Of a DNA stretch of 5,591 bases, positions 1 through 5,473 are shown piece by piece. Both the position numbers and the translations under genes were made by a program. Position 1 is the first letter of the stretch. Each line of letters starts with the position of its first letter. The stretch is from assembly GCA_020846515.1 (NCBI GenBank), contig JADLDX010000707.1:1-5591 (forward strand), read 5' to 3'. The notes beneath the pieces are model-generated. The model saw only the letters and a program-made list of their open reading frames with translations, was not told the origin of the DNA and made no database searches. Source of the DNA: Pirellulaceae bacterium. GTDB lineage: Bacteria > Planctomycetota > Planctomycetia > Pirellulales > Pirellulaceae.

Positions 1-933
1 CACAATGGGGCTGAGCGTATTACGGAGGTGCACTAAGTCGCGATCGAGCGTGAGCTGTTCAAGCTGCGCAGCCGCTTCGTACAACAACGTCATGCCTGGT
101 GCTTCGTACACACCGCGACTCTTCATGCCCACAAAGCGGTTTTCAATCATGTCGATACGACCAACGCCGTTGCGACCACCTATCACATTCAGTTGTTCAA
201 CGATCGATAGCGCGCTGGCGGTCTGGCCATTGACCGATACGGGGACACCTTTTTCAAAACCGATGGTGACATCTTCGGTTTTGTCAGGCGCCAGCTGAGG
301 GCTAACCGTCATCTCAAACTCAACCAACTCGACGCCGCAGATATCCAGGCGTTCCAGCTCTCCGGCCTCGTAGCTGATATGCAGAACATTCTCATCCGAA
401 CTGTAAGGCTTCTTGGCCGTGGCCTTAACCGGAATGCCCTTGGATTGACAATATTCGATCATCTCCGTGCGACCACCGAAGGCATTGCGCCATTCCTCAG
501 TCCGCCAAGGCGCATACACCTGCACATCGGGACGCAGGGCTTCAGCAGCCAATTGGAAACGGCACTGGTCGTTGCCTTTGCCGGTGGCACCGTGGACGTA
601 CATGTTGGCGCCCACTTCGCGAGCCACATCCAAGCAAACCTTCGAGATCAAGGGGCGGGCAATACTGGTGCCCATCAAGTAGGGCCCTTCGTATTTGGCT
701 TGCCACATGAGCACAGGAAAGGCAAAGTCGCGACAGAGCTCCTCGCGAGCATCAATCATGCGCACCGACTTGGCACCCAGCTTAACTGCCTTGTCCTTCA
801 TGACTTGCCGATCTTCGCCCGGCTGCCCCAGATCGACGTAGACGGCATGAACTTCCAAACCCCGGTCGATCAGCCAACCCAACATGGTCGACGTGTCCAA
901 ACCGCCAGAATAAGCCAGCACACATACCGTCAT
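1..933 (-). CDS. argG: Argininosuccinate synthase, N-terminal 311 residues (cut by left edge)
   Basis: ArgG joins citrulline and aspartate, using ATP, to make argininosuccinate, the second-last step of arginine synthesis in the cytoplasm. Translating the minus strand from the ATG at 931-933 gives a protein opening MTVCVLAYSGGLDTS; the SGGLDTS stretch (residues 9-15) is the ATP-pyrophosphatase P-loop of the family. YVDLGQPGED follows, then YVHGATGKGNDQCRF (residues 112-126), typical of citrulline/aspartate binding, then SSDENVLHISYEAGEL and GRNGVGRIDMIENRFVGMKSRGVYE (key residues only). The frame is open to base 1; the family is about 400 residues long, so roughly 90 C-terminal residues lie outside the window. 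The ATG is favoured because the protein then begins right at the conserved core; an in-frame GTG 15 codons upstream is possible. No strong Shine-Dalgarno site is seen. It is divergent from larB. Identity is very secure; the exact start is slightly less so. Confidence 0.97.
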   Translation of the reverse strand, partial: MTVCVLAYSGGLDTSTMLGWLIDRGLEVHAVYVDLGQPGEDRQVMKDKAVKLGAKSVRMIDAREELCRDFAFPVLMWQAKYEGPYLMGTSIARPLISKVCLDVAREVGANMYVHGATGKGNDQCRFQLAAEALRPDVQVYAPWRTEEWRNAFGGRTEMIEYCQSKGIPVKATAKKPYSSDENVLHISYEAGELERLDICGVELVEFEMTVSPQLAPDKTEDVTIGFEKGVPVSVNGQTASALSIVEQLNVIGGRNGVGRIDMIENRFVGMKSRGVYEAPGMTLLYEAAAQLEQLTLDRDLVHLRNTLSPIV

Positions 934-1009
934 AGCCTGTTCAACCCCAGCAAAATTCGCTAACAATGAATGAGCCACTGTCAAAAGGGGCCCGTAGACG
1001 CCGAGCACA

Positions 1010-1038
1010 ATTGTCATTCCAGCTTGCCAAAATGACAA
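1010..1038 (-). promoter_or_regulatory. Candidate argG promoter within a perfect inverted repeat
   Basis: Read on the minus strand, TTGTCA (1033-1038) and GACAAT (1010-1015) are separated by exactly 17 bases, a sigma70-like arrangement (5/6 and 4/6 matches) pointing towards argG. The same bases form a perfect dyad, TTGTCATT (1011-1018) and AATGACAA (1031-1038), with arm centres 20 bp apart, about two helical turns, which would suit a dimeric regulator. A rival -35 for argG is a perfect TTGACA on the minus strand at 979-984, but it has only a poor -10 partner. No ArgR box is recognised. The dyad is seen directly; the promoter or operator role is inference. Confidence 0.3.
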
Positions 1039-1086
1039 CCGCAATTTAGCGTGCCGAGCCTTCCCGGCCCGTCGCCCTGGCTGGCG

Positions 1087-1959
1087 ATGGGCCTGGGATG
1101 CGTAAATCTTCCCCTCCCCAGAAAGTCCAAACCTGTGACTGATGCACGCATCGACCAGCTAAAACAACAATGGCTGCCCGAACTGGAGGCTGGGCGTTTG
1201 AGCTGGAGTGAACTCGCCGAACGACTGCTGCAAAATCAGGCACAAGCCGGTGCCGACTATCACGCCGACACCGATCGCCAGCGTCGCTGCGGTCTGGGAG
1301 AGGTCATTTACGGCCCGGGCAAATCCGCCGGCTTGATCGAGACGATTGCCCTCAAGCTGCTCAATTCTGGCCAGGCTGAAATCTTGGTCACGCGCGTGGA
1401 AGCCGACGTGGCTGCACAGGTCACTAGACGCCTGCCCTACTCGCGTTACGACTTGCTGGGCCGCACCCTGCGTCTGCGACGAACCGAGTTCCCTCAACTA
1501 CACACCGATTTGCCTGCCTCTGGCTCCACAGCGTCCAAGCCGGCGACGCTGGAGGTGGCCGTCGTGTGCGCTGGTAGCACCGATCTGCCAGTTGCCCGCG
1601 AAGCGCTCGAAACGCTCTCGTGGATGGGGGTACCAGCCTTTAGCATCGTCGACGTGGGCGTCGCTGGGCCCTATCGACTGCTGGGGCACATCGAACGACT
1701 CCGGCGAGTTGTGGCTGTCGTGGTGATCGCGGGTATGGAGGGTGCCCTGGCAAGTGTGGCTGGCGGCTTGTTGGCTTGCCCAATCATCGCGGTGCCCACC
1801 AGCGTTGGCTACGGCGCCAATTTGCAAGGCGTGACGACGTTGTTGAGCATGCTCAGTAGTTGCGCCGCCGGCGTCACCGTCGTCAACATCGACGCCGGTT
1901 TCAAAGGTGGCTACATCGCCGGGCTGATTGCTCGGCAGATCCAAGCAAGGGAACTCTGA
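1087..1959 (+). CDS. larB: LarB: pyridinium-3,5-biscarboxylic acid mononucleotide synthase (nickel-pincer cofactor)
   Basis: LarB carboxylates the pyridinium ring of nicotinic acid adenine dinucleotide and cleaves its phosphoanhydride, giving the dicarboxylated mononucleotide that LarE and LarC turn into the nickel-pincer cofactor of lactate racemase and related enzymes. The N-terminal part has LGEVIYGPGKS, a family motif. The C-terminal AIR-carboxylase (PurE-like) fold shows CAGSTDLPVAREA, DVGVAGPYRLL, VIAGMEGALASVAGGL, CPIIAVPTSVGYGA and SSCAAGVTVVNIDAGFKGG. The cysteine in SSCAAG (codon 1861-1863) corresponds to the family's substrate-attacking cysteine. The start is uncertain: ATG 1087 gives 290 residues and is used here, GTG 1051 gives 302, and GTG 1135 gives 274 and begins where the conserved helix starts. 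None has a good ribosome binding site. No larA, larC or larE is in the window, so the enzyme served is unknown. Confidence 0.93.
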   Translation: MGLGCVNLPLPRKSKPVTDARIDQLKQQWLPELEAGRLSWSELAERLLQNQAQAGADYHADTDRQRRCGLGEVIYGPGKSAGLIETIALKLLNSGQAEILVTRVEADVAAQVTRRLPYSRYDLLGRTLRLRRTEFPQLHTDLPASGSTASKPATLEVAVVCAGSTDLPVAREALETLSWMGVPAFSIVDVGVAGPYRLLGHIERLRRVVAVVVIAGMEGALASVAGGLLACPIIAVPTSVGYGANLQGVTTLLSMLSSCAAGVTVVNIDAGFKGGYIAGLIARQIQAREL

Positions 1960-1967
1960 CGAGTTCC
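1950..1967 (+). other. Perfect 7-bp hairpin enclosing the larB stop codon
   Basis: GGAACTC (1950-1956) and GAGTTCC (1961-1967) are perfect reverse complements around a four-base loop, TGAC, that contains the TGA stop of larB (1957-1959). No T-run follows, so it is not a standard intrinsic terminator. It could slow 3' exonucleases or act in Rho-dependent termination. The stem is seen directly; a role is inference. Confidence 0.45.
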
Positions 1968-2017
1968 ACTACGTTGAGATCCAAGAAGTGCAGACGCAAC
2001 TCGAGCTGTCCACGCAG

Positions 2018-2053
2018 GCTCAATGACTAACAGCTCAATGACTAACAGCTCAA
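2018..2053 (+). repeat. 15-bp tandem repeat, 2.4 copies, between larB and nnrD
   Basis: The unit GCTCAATGACTAACA occurs exactly at 2018-2032 and 2033-2047, followed by a partial copy, GCTCAA (2048-2053). The rest of the 147-bp gap (1960-2106) holds no gene. Shifted by nine bases, the unit reads CTAACAGCTCAATGA (2027-2041), which matches the end of the heptanucleotide array beyond nnrD (3042-3056) at 13 of 15 positions, so nnrD sits between related repeats. Confidence 0.85.
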
Positions 2054-2106
2054 GCAGTCGCCGCTAATTGAGTTGATGATACCTCTCTCCAACGATCGAA
2101 CCAACG

Positions 2107-2982
2107 ATGTCAGACACTTTGGGTTTACCCACTCCACCGCTTCCCAAGTTGGCCCAACGGGATCCGTCCAGTCATAAAGGGACGTTTGGCCATGCGTTGG
2201 TAATCGGCGGGAGTCGAGGTATGGCCGGTTCGATCGCGCTGACGGCTCGCGCCGCCTTGCAATCCGGGGCTGGCCTGGTAACCCAAGCGGTACCGGATCG
2301 CATCGTGGAGACAGTCGCCGTGCTCAACCCGGGAGTCATGACGCTACCACTGGCTGAAGACGAATACAGTCGGTTGACGGATGCAGCTTATTGGCAGATC
2401 GCGGAACGATTCGGGCGTACGACGGCCTGGGCCTGCGGTCCCGGATTAGGTCGCAGTCGATGGTTGCAACTGCTGGTCCGGCAACTGGTCGAAGACGCGC
2501 CACTACCAGGCGTTATCGATGCGGACGCGTTGAATAACCTGGCCGATGCGGGCGGATGGCCAGCCACATCGGGTGGCCCACGCGTTTTGACGCCCCATCC
2601 TGGCGAATGGGCGCGGTTATCCGGAGTGGCAGCGAGTGATACGTTGGGGCAGCAACAAGCCGCCATCACCTGGGCGGCGCGGCACGGTATCGTGATCGTC
2701 CTCAAGGGCCAACACACCTTGGTGACCGACGGAAAAACCGCCTACTTAAATGACACGGGCACACCAGCCATGGCCAGTGGTGGCAGTGGTGATGTACTAA
2801 CTGGCATGATCACTGCCTTGATCTGCCAAGGTCTCTCGCCACGCGACGCCGCGCATTTGGCCGTTCGCGCGCATGGTCGCGCTGCGCAGTTGGCCCAGCA
2901 CGCTCGCAAGTCTCGCGTCGTGCTGGCCGAACAACTCGTCGACTATATCGATGCCGCGCTGCAAGAGTCGATAGCAGAGTGA
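2107..2982 (+). CDS. nnrD: ADP/ATP-dependent (S)-NAD(P)H-hydrate dehydratase, stand-alone
   Basis: This metabolite-repair enzyme dehydrates damaged NADH and NADPH hydrates back to the active coenzymes, using a nucleoside di- or triphosphate. The 291-residue protein has the whole ribokinase-like YjeF C-terminal domain: KGTFGHALVIGGSRGMAGS (24-42), ACGPGLGRS (109-117), VIDADALNNL (136-145), LTPHPGEWARLSG (161-173), VLKGQHTLVTDG (198-209) and the anion-hole/catalytic motif GGSGDVLTG (225-233) with Asp229. The N-terminal epimerase domain (NnrE/AIBP) found in fused bacterial versions is absent and not seen nearby, so an epimerase must be encoded elsewhere or missing. The ATG at 2107 lies just before the conserved domain; no Shine-Dalgarno site is visible, and CCAACGAT is directly repeated at 2089-2096 and 2101-2108, overlapping the start. 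It is downstream of larB on the same strand, but the 147-bp gap and repeats leave co-transcription open. Confidence 0.95.
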   Translation: MSDTLGLPTPPLPKLAQRDPSSHKGTFGHALVIGGSRGMAGSIALTARAALQSGAGLVTQAVPDRIVETVAVLNPGVMTLPLAEDEYSRLTDAAYWQIAERFGRTTAWACGPGLGRSRWLQLLVRQLVEDAPLPGVIDADALNNLADAGGWPATSGGPRVLTPHPGEWARLSGVAASDTLGQQQAAITWAARHGIVIVLKGQHTLVTDGKTAYLNDTGTPAMASGGSGDVLTGMITALICQGLSPRDAAHLAVRAHGRAAQLAQHARKSRVVLAEQLVDYIDAALQESIAE

Positions 2983-2984
2983 AG

Positions 2985-3054
2985 ACTAACTCCGAACTCC
3001 TAACTCCTAACTCCTAACCGCTAACTGCTAACTGCTAACTGCTAACCGCTCACT
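2985..3054 (+). repeat. Heptanucleotide tandem array, ten units, between convergent genes
   Basis: Ten consecutive 7-base units run from 2985 to 3054 with consensus (C/G)CTAACT: ACTAACT, CCGAACT, CCTAACT twice, CCTAACC, GCTAACT three times, GCTAACC and GCTCACT. The array starts three bases after the nnrD stop and its last unit contains the stop codon of the minus-strand gene (3050-3052). Since 7 is not a multiple of 3, TAA on the plus strand and TAG on the minus strand recur in all three frames. The left half uses a C-first unit and the right half a G-first unit, which suggests stepwise expansion. It is not palindromic, so it is not an intrinsic terminator. Confidence 0.92.
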
Positions 3055-4657
3055 GATGCGCCTGGCTGCGAAGGAGTGCCAGCAGTTCTTCGCTGGGGCG
3101 ATCGATGACCAGCGCGGCTTCTTGGCCTTGGGCGTCGCGGATGACGCAGCGAACTTGAGTCGGGGCGGGTGGGACGTTTGTGACCGCCGAACTGGCCAAC
3201 TGCTGGTCAGGCCAATAGCCTGGCTGAGTCGTGGCCGGCACTGCAGGCTCTCGCGTAGCCGCCGAAGCGAGCTGAACGTTCGATGGTGGTGGACTGAGCC
3301 CATCCAACTTGAGTGCGGCCACGTGTTGGTGCACCACTGGCAAACCCGCATAGATGCCTTCATCATCTTCAGCATCAGCAGCATTACAAACGCCAACCAA
3401 TTGACCTTGTGCATCAAACAGACCACCGCCACTGCGACCAACGACCGGTGCGCCATGGATCTCGATGTTGGCTGGACCAAGATAGCGATTGATGCGTTTG
3501 ATTTGCGTGTCACGGCGCGTGGGGTCCTGACCATGGTCGCAGCCAAAACTGAAGGCCAGCGAGCCAACTTGCGGCGTAGCAGCCAAGGGCGCAATCGGCA
3601 CGGGTGCAATCGCCACGGGCGAACGAAACTCGATCAAGCCGATGTCACCCTGCTCGGTCGTGTGCGACACAATCTGAGCTGGCAAGTTGATGACTTGACC
3701 ACGATCGTACAGGTCGACCGAAAGTTTGGCAGCCGCGGTAATGTCACGGAACATATGTCCGCATGTCAGCACCAAGGCCTGGTCTCCATGCATGTTGATC
3801 ACCGTGCCAGTGCCAAATGACAAAGCGCCGGGCTCATCCACTCGTATACGCACCGTAGCGGCTTGAGCGCGCGCCACGCCTGCGGCGCCGATCGCACCAG
3901 GCTGAGCACTGGTGGGCTGAGTACTGGCGAGTTGGGGCTGAGTACTTGGGGAGCGATTGTATGCCGGCGCGGCCATGGGCTGAGGCGCTGCAAAATCGGT
4001 GGCCGCTGATGCCAGCGCTGGGTCACTATTGAAAGCGGCCATCGAATCAAGACTCGCACCCAGCGTCGAAGCAGCCCGCGTTGCACCGGTCAATGTTGCG
4101 TCAGCCAGGGAACGTGGGGCCATGGTCGACAGCATGGGAAACGCCGGCGGGGCAGGGGACTGACCGCGAACGGTGGCCGATTCGATGTTGGTTGGGTTTG
4201 GATTGCCACGCGCTGAGGAAGAAGACTGATGCGAGGAAAGGGCGACCATACTCAACAGATCGTCTGCCGATGGTCCCGCGGTGGCGCTGGCCTTTTCGAA
4301 GCGAGCTTTTAACTTTTGATATCCTAGTGCCCCGACGACGCGATCGACTTCGCGTCGGTCTCGCAGAATGATGATGGTGGGCAGCGATTTGACTTGGAAG
4401 GGTGCGACAAGCTGTGGTTCTTTTTCCACGTCGACTTGTCGAATGGGCCAACCTTCGCGTGTCAGACTGGCAATGGCCGGTTGCATGCTACGGCAGGGCT
4501 CGCAGCGCGCCGACGTGAAGCTAACGATCTGCATCTGTGGCGTGGGCGCACGGCCTGTGCCGCCCTCCGGTCCATCGGCCTTAAGGCTCTGGTCCATGTC
4601 AATACACAATGCAGCCAATGCCACCAGCATGCAGGTGGCCAAACGAGTCTGGGCCAT
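3050..4657 (-). CDS. Predicted exported thioredoxin-like / trypsin-like serine protease fusion protein
   Basis: The 535-residue protein starts with a short basic end and a hydrophobic stretch (about residues 6-18, ATCMLVALAALC), a likely Sec signal. The cysteine at 18 does not fit a proper lipobox. A thioredoxin-like domain follows (about 42-125) with active-site CEPC (52-55) and the cis-proline in SLPTIII (Pro93). Residues about 126-265 are a Ser/Ala/Pro/Gln-rich linker with three STQP or SAQP tetrapeptides. A trypsin-like domain (about 266-455) shows a plausible triad: His301 in LTCGHMF, Asp338 in QGDIGLIEF and Ser409 in GRSGGGLFD. The C-terminal 80 residues are a Pro/Gln-rich stretch, then a short conserved-looking end. 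The ATG at 4655-4657 is chosen over one at 4718-4720 because it has a strong Shine-Dalgarno site and puts the signal sequence at the N-terminus. The substrate is unknown; a role in envelope redox or protein quality control is a guess. Confidence 0.88.
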   Translation of the reverse strand: MAQTRLATCMLVALAALCIDMDQSLKADGPEGGTGRAPTPQMQIVSFTSARCEPCRSMQPAIASLTREGWPIRQVDVEKEPQLVAPFQVKSLPTIIILRDRREVDRVVGALGYQKLKARFEKASATAGPSADDLLSMVALSSHQSSSSARGNPNPTNIESATVRGQSPAPPAFPMLSTMAPRSLADATLTGATRAASTLGASLDSMAAFNSDPALASAATDFAAPQPMAAPAYNRSPSTQPQLASTQPTSAQPGAIGAAGVARAQAATVRIRVDEPGALSFGTGTVINMHGDQALVLTCGHMFRDITAAAKLSVDLYDRGQVINLPAQIVSHTTEQGDIGLIEFRSPVAIAPVPIAPLAATPQVGSLAFSFGCDHGQDPTRRDTQIKRINRYLGPANIEIHGAPVVGRSGGGLFDAQGQLVGVCNAADAEDDEGIYAGLPVVHQHVAALKLDGLSPPPSNVQLASAATREPAVPATTQPGYWPDQQLASSAVTNVPPAPTQVRCVIRDAQGQEAALVIDRPSEELLALLRSQAHQ

Positions 4658-4662
4658 GGTAA

Positions 4663-4669
4663 TCCTTCC
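4663..4669 (-). promoter_or_regulatory. Shine-Dalgarno site of the fusion protein gene
   Basis: On the minus strand GGAAGGA lies five bases before the ATG at 4655-4657. This strong match sets the start there and makes the in-frame ATG 63 bases upstream unlikely. Confidence 0.8.
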
Positions 4670-4817
4670 AATGGCTGCATGAGCACGCGAGCGGCTCGAT
4701 GCATAGGCACTCACAGGCAAACATCGGATGCTAGCAATTGAGGATCCATCCCCTAGAGCACCCGTCGGCGCGGAGTGTGTCAGCTCTGCGTAGATGATTC
4801 AAGATCATTTTTGCACC

Positions 4818-4914
4818 CGTAGCTTGGGAACTTGGGCACTCCTGTCTCCGGCTTGGATCGTAGCTTGGGCACGCTTGCCCGGGTTCTAAATGAGATGACG
4901 GGCAAGAGTGCCCA
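4818..4914. repeat. REP-like imperfect palindrome with a duplicated left arm
   Basis: GGGCACGCTTGCCCG (4867-4881) pairs with CGGGCAAGAGTGCCC (4899-4913) at 14 of 15 positions around a 17-base loop, with one more T-A pair outside. The left arm also occurs in part 33 bases earlier: CTTGGGCACTCCTG (4831-4844) matches 4864-4877 at 12 of 14 positions, and CGTAGCTTGGG is exact at 4818-4828 and 4859-4869. From memory, similar GGGCACTCTTGCCCG palindromes are scattered through planctomycete intergenic DNA; that is not checked here. No T-run follows, so it is unlikely to be an intrinsic terminator. Confidence 0.7.
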
Positions 4915-4990
4915 TCTTGTGATCTTTGCCCTGTCTCCACTCTCATTGCGCGTGTACACACGGAGAGAGGGGATACCTTCGATTAGCCTT

Positions 4991-5008
4991 TACTTTATAT
5001 GTAAAGTA
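4991..5008. promoter_or_regulatory. AT-rich dyad, possible operator
   Basis: TACTTTA (4991-4997) and TAAAGTA (5002-5008) are perfect reverse complements around a four-base centre, TATG. The 18-bp size suits a dimeric helix-turn-helix regulator. It lies more than 300 bp from either neighbouring start, so which gene it would serve is unclear. Confidence 0.3.
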
Positions 5009-5069
5009 TTGCGACTTAAATCAGGAACGCTCTTCACGCCACTACGACTTCCGGATCCATCGTAGATTG

Positions 5070-5151
5070 CGGATCGATCCGTTACCCGGCGGATTCCTCT
5101 GAGCCCCATGTCGATGCGGCGAGGCGCATCATTATCGATCGATGGATCGAT
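5070..5151. repeat. Cluster of GATC / ATCGAT palindromes
   Basis: CGGATCGATCCG (5070-5081) is a perfect 12-bp palindrome. ATCGATC (5134-5140) and GATCGAT (5145-5151) form a second dyad with a four-base centre. In all, ATCGAT occurs four times within about 80 bases. AT-rich DNA follows immediately. A methylation-sensitive or protein-binding role is possible, but chance assembly of a common hexamer cannot be excluded. Confidence 0.45.
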
Positions 5152-5177
5152 GAAAACGAGACACATTTATAGCAGTT

Positions 5178-5215
5178 CAAATTGTCAAAAAACCCAATAA
5201 AAACATGGCAATTTG
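5178..5215. repeat. 7-bp inverted repeat in AT-rich DNA upstream of ccoN
   Basis: CAAATTG (5178-5184) and CAATTTG (5209-5215) are perfect reverse complements with 24 bases between them, 31 bp centre to centre (about three helical turns). It lies in the most AT-rich part of the window. Arms this short can arise by chance. Confidence 0.3.
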
Positions 5216-5262
5216 TTTCTAAGACAAGATTGCGCATCTGCGACAATTAGTCAGCAACTGAA

Positions 5263-5305
5263 TTATCGAATAACGTTTCATGCCAGTTTCGCAGGCATTC
5301 GATAA
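5263..5305. repeat. Nested inverted repeat upstream of ccoN
   Basis: TTATCGAA (5263-5270) is a perfect reverse complement of TTCGATAA (5298-5305). Inside it, TGCC (5281-5284) pairs with GGCA (5294-5297) around a nine-base loop, leaving a ten-base bulge on the left side. It could be a bulged RNA hairpin in the ccoN leader or a two-site operator. It is about 170 bp before the ccoN start. Confidence 0.35.
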
Positions 5306-5463
5306 CCATTAGGGCCGGCTGTGGCATTTTGAGCCAGTTGCAGCAGATAGGTGCGACCGTTTTTCCACTAGACATGTCAAGCTGGAAAGCTCAAGTTGTT
5401 AACACAGTCAATGAACAAGTGCAGCATTCAAGTAGCTGCGAAGCGGTAATGTTTTCTAGGAAT

Positions 5464-5468
5464 GAAGG
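5464..5468 (+). promoter_or_regulatory. Shine-Dalgarno site of ccoN
   Basis: GAAGG lies five bases before the ATG at 5474-5476. It supports that ATG as the true start of the gene running off the right edge. Confidence 0.7.
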
Positions 5469-5473
5469 TAAAC

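Larger units (their letters stand above)
4670..5473. other. Non-coding 800-bp region between the fusion protein gene and ccoN
   Basis: This stretch separates two divergent genes and should hold both promoters. Short open frames exist on both strands (for example 4731-4961 minus, 4832-5065 plus, 5329-5511 plus from TTG), but none has a ribosome binding site or a recognisable domain, and the first two run through the palindrome at 4867-4913. The left part is GC-rich and palindromic. The part from 5150 to 5280 is clearly AT-rich, fitting a promoter or regulatory region for ccoN. I could not pick a convincing -35/-10 pair or an FNR-type TTGAT-N4-ATCAA site. No tRNA or other structured RNA is recognised. 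Confidence 0.6.

Noticed and set aside
379..963. Open frame of 194 codons on the plus strand opposite argG
   Set aside because: The minus strand carries the full set of ArgG motifs through the same bases; the plus-strand translation shows no known domain.
1498..1944. Minus-strand open frame opposite larB
   Set aside because: It is a shadow of the conserved LarB catalytic domain; the His/Asp-rich translation has no recognisable feature.
3056..3820. Open frame of 254 codons on the plus strand opposite the protease domain
   Set aside because: It is antisense to a gene with clear thioredoxin and trypsin motifs, has no recognisable domain or ribosome binding site, and its composition follows the opposite strand's codon use.
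4794..4814. ATGAT-N5-ATCAT stem followed by a T-run, terminator-like
   Set aside because: The stem is only five pairs, mostly A-T, and lies about 140 bp upstream of the fusion protein start rather than after a gene.
4731..4961. Small minus-strand open frame with a Cys/Pro/Ser-rich repeat-like protein
   Set aside because: The repeated peptide comes from reading through the DNA palindrome and its duplicated arm. There is no ribosome binding site. Such frames are likely artefacts of intergenic repeats.
4936..4971. Possible hairpin with CTCTC/GAGAG arms around GTGTACAC
   Set aside because: It needs a six-base bulge and a very tight loop, so the case for a real structure is weak.
5050..5290. GATC cluster beside AT-rich DNA, origin-like
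   Set aside because: No DnaA box resembling TTATCCACA is seen, and no dnaA, dnaN or partition gene is nearby; a ccoN promoter region explains the AT-rich DNA better.
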